Positions 52,880 to 62,044 of a stretch of 64,000 nucleotides of DNA are shown piece by piece. A program made the translations under genes and the position numbers. This DNA is from Paenibacillus sp. MSJ-34 (GTDB taxonomy: Bacteria; Bacillota; Bacilli; Paenibacillales; Paenibacillaceae). Below the pieces are notes generated by a model. The model was not told the origin of the DNA, made no database searches, and saw nothing but the letters and a program-made list of their open reading frames with translations. The stretch covers positions 124,001 through 188,000 of the forward strand of contig NZ_JAHLPR010000001.1 in assembly GCF_018918005.1 (NCBI RefSeq). Reading direction: 5' to 3'. Within the stretch, counting starts at the first letter, position 1. Every line of letters starts with the position of its first letter.

Positions 52880-53512
52880 TTACTTCGCGTCGCGGGCCAG
52901 CTTGTAGAGCGGCATCAACGTTTCGAACGTTTCTTGGGCCAGACGGACAAAAGCTTGTCCATCCTGCAAGACGGGATCGTCCGCCGCGATATGGCGGCCG
53001 ATCAGCAGCTCCGATTTTTTGACGTCGCGGAATCGCTCGAGCGCTTCGCGCCAACGTTTCTCGGTAAGCTCCTTGGCGGAAACGGCCTCTTTTTTCATAT
53101 GATCGTAGGATACGACATAATGTTGCGGCACCGTCCGTTTGACCGTCCGGACGCGCTTCAAATAATGGTCCGCGATTATCCGTTTGCCTTGCACTTCGTA
53201 AATAAGGGCAAGCCAAAGAAAAACATGGTCGTCGAACAAGCCGACCTGAAAATGCGGATATTGCTTATAGCCGCGTTTATTATGGCAGACGGCCAGCCAT
53301 GTATCCTTCGGCGGATTCACGGTGCGTCTGGCATGCTTCGCGATATGCACAAACATTTCGTTCCCGGCAAGCAGCGCGATATTGCCGCACAACGCCTCGC
53401 CGATCGTTTGAAATTTCGGCTGGATTCGCGTCCGGATCGCTTCCATTCTGGCATCCAGACCGTCAATGTGAAACGTGTCGAAATCGGATTCGGCAAAACC
53501 TTGAAATACCAT
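52880..53512 (-). CDS. yktB: DUF1054-family protein YktB
   Basis: 210 residues. AIRTRIQPKFQTIGEAL, RRTVNPPKDTWLAVCHNKRG, FQVGLFDDHVFLWLALIYEV and RFRDVKKSELLIGRH match YktB (UPF0637/DUF1054), for which a structure but no firm function is known. ATG 53512 has CAGGAGGT 8 nt upstream. Confidence 0.9.
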   Translation of the reverse strand: MVFQGFAESDFDTFHIDGLDARMEAIRTRIQPKFQTIGEALCGNIALLAGNEMFVHIAKHARRTVNPPKDTWLAVCHNKRGYKQYPHFQVGLFDDHVFLWLALIYEVQGKRIIADHYLKRVRTVKRTVPQHYVVSYDHMKKEAVSAKELTEKRWREALERFRDVKKSELLIGRHIAADDPVLQDGQAFVRLAQETFETLMPLYKLARDAK

Positions 53513-53535
53513 GTTCGATACCTCCTGCAACGATG

Positions 53536-54195
53536 CTAGTTTTGGGATTGTTTCAAATAAAAGATGGCAATTTGCGTCCGGTCGCGCAATTGTAGTTTGC
53601 TCAGGATGTCGGATATATAATTTTTGACCGTACCTTCGCTCAAAAACAACGATTGCGCAATTTCTCTATTCGATTGCCCTTCGGCAATTAACGCAATAAT
53701 CTGCCGCTCGGTCGGCGTGATGCCGTACGACTCCAGATTCGGTCCGGAGGCAGGGCGGCTCGGTCTTTTGCGCGCATCGCCGATTAAGCCCGCCAGCTTG
53801 CGGGCGACGTCGGGATGAATGAGCAGATCGCCTTTATGTACCGTCTGTATGCCTTCGACAATTCGTTCCGGCGCAATGTTTTTGAGCAAATATCCGCCCG
53901 CCCCGTTGCGGATCGCCTCGACAATGTAATCGTCGTCGTCAAATGTCGTTAATATGAGCACGGCGATATGCGGAGCGACGCTTTTAATGAGCCGGGTGCC
54001 TTCGACGCCGTCGCACTCCGGCATCCGAATATCCATCAGCACCACTTCGACGTCCGGGCGTTCCCGCACGAATTCGAAAGCTTCCCGCCCGTTTCCGCAT
54101 ACCCCTGCCACTTCGATCGCGGGATGATATTCGAAAATCATTTTTAAACTTTCGCGAATAAACGCGTCGTCGTCTACTATTAAAACGCGAATCAT
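53536..54195 (-). CDS. NarL/LuxR-type response regulator (LnrK-like)
   Basis: 219 residues. Receiver domain with acidic pocket (VLIVDDDAF), phosphoacceptor Asp (VVLMDIRMPECDG), Thr/Lys switch (LILTTFDD, YLLKNIAPE) and a C-terminal LuxR helix-turn-helix (LESYGITPTERQIIALIAEG, then SNREIAQSLFLSEGTVKNYI). Its start overlaps the kinase stop by 4 bases. Likely activates the divergent exporter operon. Confidence 0.92.
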   Translation of the reverse strand: MIRVLIVDDDAFIRESLKMIFEYHPAIEVAGVCGNGREAFEFVRERPDVEVVLMDIRMPECDGVEGTRLIKSVAPHIAVLILTTFDDDDYIVEAIRNGAGGYLLKNIAPERIVEGIQTVHKGDLLIHPDVARKLAGLIGDARKRPSRPASGPNLESYGITPTERQIIALIAEGQSNREIAQSLFLSEGTVKNYISDILSKLQLRDRTQIAIFYLKQSQN

Positions 54196-55373
54196 GCTGT
54201 TCCTCCTTCCCGGCCGTCTTGGCGGTAATGAGGGAGAACGGTTGTTACGGTAAACGAGCCGTCTCCCCCCAAATCGACGCGTCCGCCGACAAGCGATACG
54301 CGTTCCTCCATTCCCCGAATTCCGAGACCTTTGCGAACCTTCGACTCGGGATCGGGCAAGCTTCCGTTGTTGCTTACGCTCATCGCCACATGATCCGGAG
54401 TATACGCAAGGACGATATCCACTTCCGTCGCTCCGCCGTGGCGTATCGCATTCGTAATGGCTTCCTGGGCGTTCCGGTATAAAATATATTCCAGGCTGGG
54501 ATAAAGCGCGTACGGCAGCCCTTCCGTTCGATAGCGCACGTCAATCCCAAGCTGGGTTCCCGCAGACTCGATCAGCTTCTCCAGCGAATAGCGCCCGCTC
54601 GCATGCGTCTCCGGCGACATATTGCGTACCGTTCGGCGCAGCGTGTCCATACTTTCCGTCATTTGATCCCGCACCTGTTCGAGCATGAGCGCAGCTTTCT
54701 CCGGTTCCGCCGCGCGAATGCTCAAAATGGCCTCGACCATCATTTTTTGCCGAATCAGGCGATGCCCCAAATCGTCGTGGATATCTTTGGAGATGCGGTT
54801 GCGTTCCACCAACTGCGCGTATTCCTCGACCTGTTTGGCATACTGCATCAACCTTTTGCGCGCATGTTGCAATTCGAGATGATTGCGGCTCAATTCGTCG
54901 TACAACGATTCGACCTCCGATTTTTGCACGGCCGCCGTTTGTATAACATACAGCAGCAAGCCGAACGAACCGAAGACGACGTTGGCAAGCAGGAAGGTCT
55001 CGGGCGATTGTATCGGCTGTCCCGCCAAGGCAGCGTTCATGGCCGCGGCAGGCAGCAAGGCGGCGAGCCAAGGCGGCATTGGAAACGTCAAGCCGGCCGG
55101 CCGCCGTTCGAAGATCGAGATAAGCGCGGACAAATGGCATAAGAAAAGAATGCCGCCGAATGAATAGCTCAAATAGCCGACAAAGGCGACTTCCCCGCAG
55201 AACAACACGGCGGGAAGAAAACGGGGCCATTGGATGCGAATGCGGACGATCAATAAAGCCAATAAAACGAGCAGCGTGTATACGGAATGGGATGCGATTC
55301 GATCCGAACCGAGCGAACCGATCGCCGGCACGACGATAAGCAGGTGGCGAAGCCACGGCAACACGATATTCAT
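54192..55373 (-). CDS. Sensor histidine kinase, HisKA_3 type (LnrJ-like)
   Basis: 393 residues. About six membrane helices in the first ~185 residues with almost no extracytoplasmic domain, typical of intramembrane sensors that detect membrane-active compounds. The phosphoacceptor is in RNRISKDIHDDLGHRLI and the ATPase domain has NAQEAITNAIRHG and GLGIRGMEERVSLVGG. ATG 55373 is chosen: AGAGGTCGAT lies 8 nt upstream and the promoter -10 lies just before; longer starts would begin upstream of that promoter. Confidence 0.9.
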   Translation of the reverse strand: MNIVLPWLRHLLIVVPAIGSLGSDRIASHSVYTLLVLLALLIVRIRIQWPRFLPAVLFCGEVAFVGYLSYSFGGILFLCHLSALISIFERRPAGLTFPMPPWLAALLPAAAMNAALAGQPIQSPETFLLANVVFGSFGLLLYVIQTAAVQKSEVESLYDELSRNHLELQHARKRLMQYAKQVEEYAQLVERNRISKDIHDDLGHRLIRQKMMVEAILSIRAAEPEKAALMLEQVRDQMTESMDTLRRTVRNMSPETHASGRYSLEKLIESAGTQLGIDVRYRTEGLPYALYPSLEYILYRNAQEAITNAIRHGGATEVDIVLAYTPDHVAMSVSNNGSLPDPESKVRKGLGIRGMEERVSLVGGRVDLGGDGSFTVTTVLPHYRQDGREGGTA

Positions 55374-55410
55374 GAACCAATCGACCTCTGGCGCGCAAAA
55401 TGTTGTTCCC

Positions 55411-55419
55411 ATTATAACA
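55411..55419 (-). promoter_or_regulatory. Promoter of the two-component system
   Basis: Minus-strand TGTTATAAT (extended -10, TATAAT at 55411-55416) 40 bp before the kinase start; the -35 is poor. Confidence 0.6.
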
Positions 55420-55456
55420 TAACCAAGCCGGCTATGACTTTCGCCATTGACGCTAA

Positions 55457-55523
55457 GGTGACTTTCGTCACCCGAATTGATGACCTTTCGGACGTGTCCG
55501 GCGGCTTTCCTTCGTAATACAAT
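55457..55523 (+). promoter_or_regulatory. Exporter promoter with two response-regulator sites
   Basis: GGTGACTTTCGTCACC (55457-55472) is a dyad with perfect 6-bp arms, and GATGACCTTTCGGACG (55479-55494) is a degenerate copy 22 bp further on, about two helical turns. Downstream TACAAT (55518-55523) is a good -10 with a poor -35 (TGTCCG), as expected for an activator-dependent promoter. The sites centre near -65 and -43. Confidence 0.6.
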
Positions 55524-55567
55524 CAAATTAACAAAAACGAATGGATTGCGCAATGGGAGGCTTGAAG

Positions 55568-56503
55568 ATGGGATTTGTTGTCATGCAGGACGTTTTGAAA
55601 CGTTACGGAACGAAAATTACGGTGAATCATTTGAATTTGACGATTGAACAAGGGGAAATTTTCGGGCTGCTCGGGCCCAACGGGGCGGGAAAGAGCACAT
55701 TGATCAAAATGATGAGCGGTCTGCTGCCGATCGACCGGGGGGAAATCCGCGTTGGCGGCGTATCCGTCGCGGAACGTCCCTTGGCAGTGAAACGGAAAAT
55801 CGGACTCGTTCCGCAAGAGTTAGCCATCTATGAGATGTTGACGGCACGGGAAAACGTCCATTTTTTCGGAAAATTATACGGATTGCGCGGCAAGCAATTG
55901 ATGCAGCGCGTCGACGAAGCGCTCGAGTTCGTCGGCTTGACGGATCGGCAGAACGAGAAACCGGCCGCGTTCTCCGGCGGGATGAAACGGCGCTTGAACA
56001 TCGCCTGTGCGATTATGCATCGCCCGGAATTCATTATTATGGACGAACCGACCGTCGGCATCGATCCGCAATCGCGCAACCATATTTTGCAGTCGGTGCG
56101 CCAATTGAACGAGATGGGTTCGACCATTATCTATACAAGCCACTACATGGAAGAGGTGGAAGCGATCGGCACGCGGGTCGGCATTATCGATCACGGCGAG
56201 CTCATCGCATGCGGCACGAAGGATGAACTGCTGCAAGAGCTGGGCGGGGAAGAGAAGCTGTCGTTCTCCGTGCAAGAGATGAACGAAGAGGCAGCGGAGG
56301 AGCTTCGCCGCCACCCGGGATTGAAAATGATGCAAATCGAGGAGCGCTCGATCGAGATTACATTAAAAGCCGCGGACAGCGTATTGCAGGACATTATGTT
56401 TATTTTGGCGAAGCATCAAGTCCGCGTCCAATCGTTTACGCGGACGGAGCCGAATTTGGAGTCGCTGTTTTTGACGCTCACGGGCCGCACGCTGCGGGAT
56501 TAG
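55568..56503 (+). CDS. ABC transporter ATP-binding protein (LnrL-like)
   Basis: 311 residues, the length of B. subtilis LnrL (YfiL). Walker A GPNGAGKSTLIKMMSGLLP, signature FSGGMKRRLNIACA, Walker B FIIMDEPTVGIDP, H-loop YTSHYMEE, then a ~90-residue C-terminal domain. ATG 55568 follows GGGAGG; ATG 55541 lacks an SD. With the next two genes it should form an exporter; LnrLMN removes polyene antibiotics such as linearmycin from the membrane. Confidence 0.88.
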   Translation: MGFVVMQDVLKRYGTKITVNHLNLTIEQGEIFGLLGPNGAGKSTLIKMMSGLLPIDRGEIRVGGVSVAERPLAVKRKIGLVPQELAIYEMLTARENVHFFGKLYGLRGKQLMQRVDEALEFVGLTDRQNEKPAAFSGGMKRRLNIACAIMHRPEFIIMDEPTVGIDPQSRNHILQSVRQLNEMGSTIIYTSHYMEEVEAIGTRVGIIDHGELIACGTKDELLQELGGEEKLSFSVQEMNEEAAEELRRHPGLKMMQIEERSIEITLKAADSVLQDIMFILAKHQVRVQSFTRTEPNLESLFLTLTGRTLRD

Positions 56504-56515
56504 GAGGCGACGGAT

Positions 56516-57700
56516 ATGCACATTTGGACGATTATGATGAATGAATTGCGGAAGATGATGCGGATGAAAACGGTAATGATATTAATGATCGTAAGTCCCT
56601 TGCTCATTATTTTCATTCTCGGGCTTGCGCTCTCCGGCGAATTTGCGACGGAAGAGCGGCAGCCGCCACAGGCGGCGGTTGCCGTGCTCAATATGGATAC
56701 GGGACCGATGAAAGACGGTTTGGACCGTTATCTGGACGCGCCGGAGACGAGGCAATACGTTCGGGTGATGGAAGTCGGTTCCGTCTCCGAATTGGAAGAA
56801 GCGCTGCGGGAGGGAGAGGCGGATTACGGCCTGGTTGTGCCGGCCGATTTCTCCGACAAGCTGTTTCGCGCGGAAACGAGCGTATGGACGCTGTATCCCG
56901 GCCGCAGCCACGATCGGAATATTTCGGCGGAAATGGTCATCAATCTGTTTCTCGAGAAGACGCAGCAATCGTTCGCGAACCATACCGTGCTCGATCGCCA
57001 GTCGGCGGCGCAGGCGGACCTCATGGCCGCGGAGGGAGCGAAGGCCGCAGGCGGCGGGAGCAGGGTGGAGATCGGCAAGCTGCATGATAAATTGCAGAAC
57101 GCGTCGGCCCTCGAATATTATTCCGCTACGATGTTGATTATGTTCTTGCTGTTCTCCGGCATGTCGGCGGCAATCAGCCTATTGGACGAAAAGGAAAAAA
57201 AGACGTTGGAACGGATGTTTGCGCTGCCGATCGCCCCTTGGAAAGTCGTCCTCGGCAAATTGCTCGGAGCAGGCCTGTTCGCGGTTCTGCAGGCGGCGAT
57301 CATCATCTTGTTTTCGGCTTTCGCGTACGGCGTCGATTGGAGCGGGAATTTGCCCGGAGTCGCGGCGGTCATCGTATTGACGATCGTCGCTTCGATCAGC
57401 TTGGCGGTTATTCTCGCCGCGTACGCCAAGACGAGCAAGGCGGTCGAATCGATCTACTCGCTGCTCATCGTTTTGATGACGTTCCTAAGCGGGGGCATGA
57501 TCGTTTTTTTCAGCGAAGACATGGAAAAAATCGGGCAGTTCACGCTCAATCATTGGGCGAATGGAAGCATGCTGCGGTTTATGCTGGGAGGCGAGCAGGC
57601 GGTCGCATATCAATACATGAGCGTGCTTGCGTGGATTTCCGCCGCTCTGTTCGTTTTGGCGCTGTTCAGCTTCAGAAAGGTGGGTTCGATCCATGAATAG
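56516..57700 (+). CDS. ABC-2 permease (LnrM-like)
   Basis: 394 residues (B. subtilis LnrM is close in size). One N-terminal helix (VMILMIVSPLLIIFILGLAL), a ~180-residue extracytoplasmic domain, then five helices with the ABC2 motif KEKKTLERMFALPIAPWKVV. GGAGGCGA precedes ATG 56516. The end overlaps the next permease start by 8 bp. Confidence 0.88.
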   Translation: MHIWTIMMNELRKMMRMKTVMILMIVSPLLIIFILGLALSGEFATEERQPPQAAVAVLNMDTGPMKDGLDRYLDAPETRQYVRVMEVGSVSELEEALREGEADYGLVVPADFSDKLFRAETSVWTLYPGRSHDRNISAEMVINLFLEKTQQSFANHTVLDRQSAAQADLMAAEGAKAAGGGSRVEIGKLHDKLQNASALEYYSATMLIMFLLFSGMSAAISLLDEKEKKTLERMFALPIAPWKVVLGKLLGAGLFAVLQAAIIILFSAFAYGVDWSGNLPGVAAVIVLTIVASISLAVILAAYAKTSKAVESIYSLLIVLMTFLSGGMIVFFSEDMEKIGQFTLNHWANGSMLRFMLGGEQAVAYQYMSVLAWISAALFVLALFSFRKVGSIHE

Positions 57701-58853
57701 TTGGGTCATCGCAATGCATTTGATGAAACGGGTCATCGGCAACCGCAAAGGTTTTATTACCCGCATTTTGCTCCCTGTCGCCGTTATTTCCGGCATCATC
57801 GCCGTCATCGGCGGCGTAGGGCCGGGACCGGTCAAAGTCGCGTATGTGAATGAAGACCGGGGGGAACTCGGCGCGCATGTCCTCCAAGGTTTGACGAACA
57901 AGATGAGCATCAAGCTCGTCGAATCGTCCGGCACCCCGGACATGAAAGAAGCGGTCATCTCGCATCGGGTTGCCGGAGCGCTGGCGATTCCTTCCGACTT
58001 TACGGCGAATTTGCTGGCGGGGGAACCGTCCAAGGCGATGATGTATCAATTGAACGAGAGCGAGGAATCCGTCAAATTGCAGCTTTATATCGATCTGGAA
58101 ATACAGCGGATCGAGCAGGCGGTTAGCGCGTCCGGGTTCGCCGCGGCGGACGGGAACGAACAGGAGCAAACGAAGCTGCTCGAAGCGCTGCTTCAGGCTC
58201 AGGAAAAGCGGATCGTCGAAACGAAGGAGGCCGATTTCGGGTTGGCTCGCAATCCGCTCGCTTCTACTGTGATCGGTATAATGGTGCTGTTTATTTTGCT
58301 CGCTTGCAACGGTTCGATCTATTCGGTGGTCGAGGATCGGGAGCAGTTGACGATGGCGCGCATGTATACGGCTCCCGTCAACGCGTTCGAAATTGCGGCG
58401 GGCAATTTTATCGGCGCGTTTCTGGTCGGTACGATCCAAATGGCCGTAACGCTGCTATTTACCCGCTATGCGATCGGTTACGATTACGGTATGCCGCTCG
58501 TTCAATTGTTCGTCATTTTGGAATGCTTCCTGCTGGCGGCGATCGGGGTGGCCAGCGCGACGGCGAGCATGGTCAAAAACCCGGCGGGACTCGGGCACAT
58601 CAACACGTTGATCGTTACGCCTACCTGCATGCTCGGAGGCTGCTTCTGGCCGCTGTACATTATGCCGGATTATATGCAGAAAATCGCCAATTTCGTACCG
58701 CAAAAATGGGCGATTGACGCGGCGGGCAAGCTTGCGAACGGCGGGGGATTCGAGAGCGTGATCATCCATATCGGAATCTTGCTGTTGTTTTCGATCATAT
58801 TGCTTGCTTTCGGCGCATTCGTCTTAAAACCGGGGCAATCCGCGGCACGATAA
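57693..58853 (+). CDS. ABC-2 permease (LnrN-like)
   Basis: 386 residues with the same layout as the preceding permease (N-terminal helix, outer domain from VKVAYVNEDRGELG, five helices; EDREQLTMARMYTAPVNAFE is the coupling-loop motif). The two are probably a heterodimer. ATG 57693 lies inside the previous gene, with AAAGGTGGG as SD, so translation is coupled. Confidence 0.88.
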   Translation: MNSWVIAMHLMKRVIGNRKGFITRILLPVAVISGIIAVIGGVGPGPVKVAYVNEDRGELGAHVLQGLTNKMSIKLVESSGTPDMKEAVISHRVAGALAIPSDFTANLLAGEPSKAMMYQLNESEESVKLQLYIDLEIQRIEQAVSASGFAAADGNEQEQTKLLEALLQAQEKRIVETKEADFGLARNPLASTVIGIMVLFILLACNGSIYSVVEDREQLTMARMYTAPVNAFEIAAGNFIGAFLVGTIQMAVTLLFTRYAIGYDYGMPLVQLFVILECFLLAAIGVASATASMVKNPAGLGHINTLIVTPTCMLGGCFWPLYIMPDYMQKIANFVPQKWAIDAAGKLANGGGFESVIIHIGILLLFSIILLAFGAFVLKPGQSAAR

Positions 58854-58860
58854 AGGAGTG

Positions 58861-58901
58861 AAACCTTGAAATCGCACAACGGTGCGGTTTCAAGGTTTTT
58901 T
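58861..58901 (+). terminator. Terminator of the exporter operon
   Basis: AAACCTTGAA and TTTCAAGGTTT pair, with an inner CGCAC/GTGCG stem, followed by T6. Confidence 0.9.
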
Positions 58902-59088
58902 GCATCCATCTTTCGTTTGGACGCAAAAATAGTCAATAATCCAAGTTACCGAAACATAAGATGGAGTATAAGATATGAAGTAAGAAGGAATGATCACAAT
59001 ATTTCGTGAATTATCGTAGGTTTCCGCTCGGATTTGCAATCGGATCAATTCATGAAAGCTTGACCCATTTCGTTTAGGAGGGATTGCC

Positions 59089-59685
59089 GTGAATAAAAGT
59101 TATGAAGTTGAATATTGCAATTTGGAATTACGATTCGAACGTCGGCATATCCAAAATCTCATTCGCGATTTGATTCATGAAGGGTATTCCTTATACTGGA
59201 GCGAGAACGATTCTTCGTTCATCATCTCCATCCGGACCGGGCGCAAGCTCGTTAAGCTTCGGTTTCAACGGCTGCAGAACCGTTATAAAATCGTCGGCGA
59301 TTATACGATCAAAGATGAGAAGCTCGGCGAATTTATCGAACGGCTCATTGGGGATACCCGCGGACATGCGGTAGTGAAGCGATTCAAAGACAGGCAAATT
59401 TTGATCGAAAATATTTTGTTCGGCGAATTGATCCGCCAGGTTGAAGTATCCGGAATGGAGCATCGGGTCATCTTCCAGAAACGTCCGCTTGTGACAAACG
59501 AAGAAGTGGCCAAGGCCTTTCAATCGAAGCGGGCGGAAGAACGGGCCAAGGAGGTCAGGGTGGAACTGGATTACGAGCTCGCTTGTCTGTACGACGCGAT
59601 GCGGCGGAACGATGCCGAGGAGACGGAAAAGTGCAAGGAAAAGCTGGCCGAATTGCGGCACGAGATGCTTTTGTTGGAATTGTAG
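59089..59685 (+). CDS. Hypothetical cytoplasmic protein (198 residues)
   Basis: Start GTG 59089 with TAGGAGGGA upstream. The N-terminal half is alpha/beta (MNKSYEVEYCNLELRFERRH ... FIISIRTGRKLVKLRFQRL); the C-terminal ~60 residues are a charged helix (FQSKRAEERAKEVRVELDYE ... EKCKEKLAELRHEMLLLEL). No family recognised. It stands alone between terminator-like hairpins. Confidence 0.75.
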   Translation: MNKSYEVEYCNLELRFERRHIQNLIRDLIHEGYSLYWSENDSSFIISIRTGRKLVKLRFQRLQNRYKIVGDYTIKDEKLGEFIERLIGDTRGHAVVKRFKDRQILIENILFGELIRQVEVSGMEHRVIFQKRPLVTNEEVAKAFQSKRAEERAKEVRVELDYELACLYDAMRRNDAEETEKCKEKLAELRHEMLLLEL

Positions 59686-59719
59686 AGAACGGTTGCGAGA
59701 AATGTAAGGGAGATGAAAC

Positions 59720-59758
59720 ATGATCACACGCAGACCACGACGAAGCGCCCTGGTATAA
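59720..59758 (+). CDS. Possible 12-residue leader peptide (MITRRPRRSALV)
   Basis: AAGGGAGATGAAAC before ATG gives a strong SD, and the frame closes at TAA after four Arg codons in seven. It overlaps the 5' arm of a terminator hairpin, as in attenuator leaders, but no regulated gene follows within 400 bp. May be chance. Confidence 0.25.
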   Translation: MITRRPRRSALV

Positions 59759-59798
59759 GAAGCCGCGAAGAGCGGACGAAGCCTGGGGCGTTTTTTTG
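59741..59798 (+). terminator. Terminator downstream of the unknown gene
   Basis: AAGCGCCC (59743-59750) pairs with GGGCGTTT with one G-U; an inner CCGC/GCGG hairpin lies between; seven T follow. Confidence 0.65.
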
Positions 59799-59812
59799 CG
59801 TTTTTAAAGGTT

Positions 59813-60055
59813 GTTCAAAAAGTCCCCTTTTGATCACGAAGCATTTATGAGAGTGCACTCGACATCGAATCTTGCGTTCACCCTCGAAGAGCGTATGCTT
59901 ACGAAGTATGTTTCCTCCGGAAACATTTCAGGTGCTCATGTAGGTTTGCCTACACTGCGCTCCTCCTGAAAGTTTTGCGCAGCAAAACTCGCTTCGGAAG
60001 CATGGGCTTCGGGTTCTCGCAACCTTCTCGGTGCTGAAAAGTTGACTTTTTGAAC
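59813..60055. repeat. MITE-like, hairpin-rich element with 12-bp terminal inverted repeats
   Basis: GTTCAAAAAGTC (59813) and GACTTTTTGAAC (ending 60055) are perfect terminal inverted repeats, extended by CTTTT/AAAAG after two mismatches. Inside are perfect hairpins: ATGTTTCC/GGAAACAT (59908-59926), TTTCAGG/CCTGAAA (59926-59971) enclosing GTAGG/CCTAC, and GTTTTGC/GCAAAAC (59972-59988). There is no ORF and no clear target duplication. It fills the 500-bp gap before gnd. Confidence 0.75.
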
Positions 60056-60108
60056 TCGCATGATTAGGGTGCGATCACTTATTTTTATCGTTATTTTCGG
60101 TCTGAACG

Positions 60109-60137
60109 TTCACATCTTGGGCGAAAAAGAGTAAAAT
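60109..60137 (+). promoter_or_regulatory. gnd promoter
   Basis: TTCACA (60109-60114), 17 bp, TAAAAT (60132-60137), each one base from consensus, 45 bp before the gnd start. Confidence 0.7.
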
Positions 60138-60182
60138 AGATGTATTGCGAAAAATAATCTAGATAAAGGATGGAAGAACCAA

Positions 60183-61589
60183 ATGTCAAAACAGCAAATT
60201 GGTGTGATCGGTTTAGCGGTTATGGGCAAAAACTTGGCCTTAAATATTGAAAGCAGAGGGTTTACGGTTTCGGTATTCAACCGTTCTCCCGAGAAAACGA
60301 AAGATCTGATTGCCGAAGCGCAAGGCAAAAACTTGGTGGGCACCTACTCCATCGAAGAATTTCTCCAATCCTTGGAAAGCCCCCGCAAAATTCTCATTAT
60401 GGTTCAAGCGGGTCCGGCGACGGATGCGACGATCGAGCAGTTAATTCCTCATTTGGACGAAGGCGATATTATTATCGACGGCGGCAACGCCTACTTCCCG
60501 GATACGCAGCGCAGAAACAAGGAACTTGAAGCGAAAGGCATCCGTTTCATCGGCGCCGGCGTTTCGGGCGGCGAAGAGGGCGCGCTCAAAGGTCCTGCCA
60601 TCATGCCGGGTGGGCAAGAAAGCGCGTATAAGCTTGTCGAGCCGATTTTGACGGCTATTTCCGCGAAAGTTGGCGGCGACCCTTGCTGTACATATATCGG
60701 TCCGGACGGCGCAGGCCATTACGTGAAAATGGTTCACAACGGCATCGAGTACGGGGATATGCAGTTGATTTGCGAAGCTTATCATTTGTTGAAGTCGGTA
60801 TTGAATGTGGGCGCGGAAGAATTGCATCACATCTTCTCGGAATGGAACGAAGGGGAACTCGACAGCTATCTGATCGAAATTACGGCAGACATTTTCTCCA
60901 AAGTCGATCCTGAAACGGGCAAACCGATGGTTGACGTGATTCTGGATTCGGCCGGACAGAAAGGCACCGGAAAATGGACGAGCCAAAGCGCGCTCGATTT
61001 GGGCGTTCCGCTCTCCATGATCACCGAATCGGTATTCTCGCGTTTCCTGTCGGCCATGAAGGAAGAGCGGATCTATGCGAGCAAAGTACTCAGCGGGCCG
61101 AACGCTTCGGCATACAGCGGAGATAAGGCGGAGCTTGTGGAGATGGTGCGCAAAGCGCTGTTCGCAAGCAAAATCGTATCCTATGCCCAAGGTTTCGCGC
61201 AAATGCGCGCAGCTTCGGAAGAATACGACTGGAATTTGAACTATGGCGGCATCGCAATGATTTTCCGCGGCGGCTGCATCATTCGTTCGCGTTTTCTGCA
61301 AAACATTAAAGACGCGTACGACCGCGAGCCCGGCTTGAAAAACTTGCTCCTGGACCCGTATTTCAAACAAATCGTCGAAACGTATCAAGACGCGTGGAGA
61401 CAAGTCGTGTCCGTCGCGGTAACGCAAGGCATTCCGGTTCCAGGCATTTCGAGCGCCTTGGCATACTACGACAGCTACCGCACGGAAAGATTGCCCGCGA
61501 ACCTGCTGCAAGCGCAACGCGACTATTTCGGAGCGCATACGTTTAAACGGGTAGACAAGGAAGGCGTCTTCCACTTCAACTGGTTCTAA
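60183..61589 (+). CDS. gnd: 6-phosphogluconate dehydrogenase (decarboxylating)
   Basis: 468 residues; converts 6-phosphogluconate to ribulose 5-phosphate and CO2 with NADP. The Rossmann motif [17 protein letters not shown], the signature [15 protein letters not shown], the substrate site [20 protein letters not shown] and the catalytic [16 protein letters not shown] are complete. ATG 60183 follows AAAGGATGG. The stop overlaps the stop of the opposing gene by 4 bases. Confidence 0.96.
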   Translation: MSKQQIGVIGLAVMGKNLALNIESRGFTVSVFNRSPEKTKDLIAEAQGKNLVGTYSIEEFLQSLESPRKILIMVQAGPATDATIEQLIPHLDEGDIIIDGGNAYFPDTQRRNKELEAKGIRFIGAGVSGGEEGALKGPAIMPGGQESAYKLVEPILTAISAKVGGDPCCTYIGPDGAGHYVKMVHNGIEYGDMQLICEAYHLLKSVLNVGAEELHHIFSEWNEGELDSYLIEITADIFSKVDPETGKPMVDVILDSAGQKGTGKWTSQSALDLGVPLSMITESVFSRFLSAMKEERIYASKVLSGPNASAYSGDKAELVEMVRKALFASKIVSYAQGFAQMRAASEEYDWNLNYGGIAMIFRGGCIIRSRFLQNIKDAYDREPGLKNLLLDPYFKQIVETYQDAWRQVVSVAVTQGIPVPGISSALAYYDSYRTERLPANLLQAQRDYFGAHTFKRVDKEGVFHFNWF

Positions 61590-61888
61590 GATTTATGAAC
61601 GTACAAGCCGTGAACGGCTTCCGCCAAGTACGATCTTAACCCATCGATTTCCTGGTCGTACACGGTGCGGCGGTGTATAAGCGATAGAGCGACCTCGGCG
61701 AAACAATGGAAATTTTTTAATAAGCGTGGCTGAGACAGATCTAGCAGGCTCGGATCTTCATCGGCCACCTTTTTTTTAATATATTCCAATATCCAGACGA
61801 CGTCCTCTTTGCAGAGCGGATGATCGGGATCGAAGATCCGTTCCAATCGCCGTGTCGTGGAATTGGCGTTGAAGGCCGCTGATGGCAT
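61586..61888 (-). CDS. Hypothetical protein (100 residues)
   Basis: [20 protein letters not shown] ... [20 protein letters not shown]; an all-helical pattern with no recognised family. GTAGGAGTG lies about 10 nt before ATG 61888. The last four bases overlap the gnd stop. An alternative frame with an ATG closer to that SD (61902) gives a much less protein-like Arg-rich product. Confidence 0.6.
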   Translation of the reverse strand: MPSAAFNANSTTRRLERIFDPDHPLCKEDVVWILEYIKKKVADEDPSLLDLSQPRLLKNFHCFAEVALSLIHRRTVYDQEIDGLRSYLAEAVHGLYVHKS

Positions 61889-61973
61889 ATTCCATTTTCA
61901 CTCCTACTATTGAAAATTTTGGTATTAACATCTTTACGAAAATAACGGGTCTTTTATACATGTTTTTAAAGAT

Positions 61974-62002
61974 TGTCTGATCTTTTGTACCTATGGTATG
62001 AT
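61974..62002 (+). promoter_or_regulatory. aroK promoter
   Basis: TTGTCT (61974-61979), 17 bp, TATGAT (61997-62002) with extended TGG. It lies 42 bp before the chosen start and inside the longer reading frame, which argues against the longer start. Confidence 0.65.
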
Positions 62003-62044
62003 ATGGGAAGTTTAGCGGATGATATAGGCAAAGAAGGTGTCTTG

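Noticed and set aside
61776-61961. Alternative minus-strand frame with an ATG nearer the SD at 61902
   Set aside because: The product becomes Arg/Ser-rich with no structure-like pattern, whereas the frame ending at 61586 looks like a normal helical protein; kept only as a caveat.
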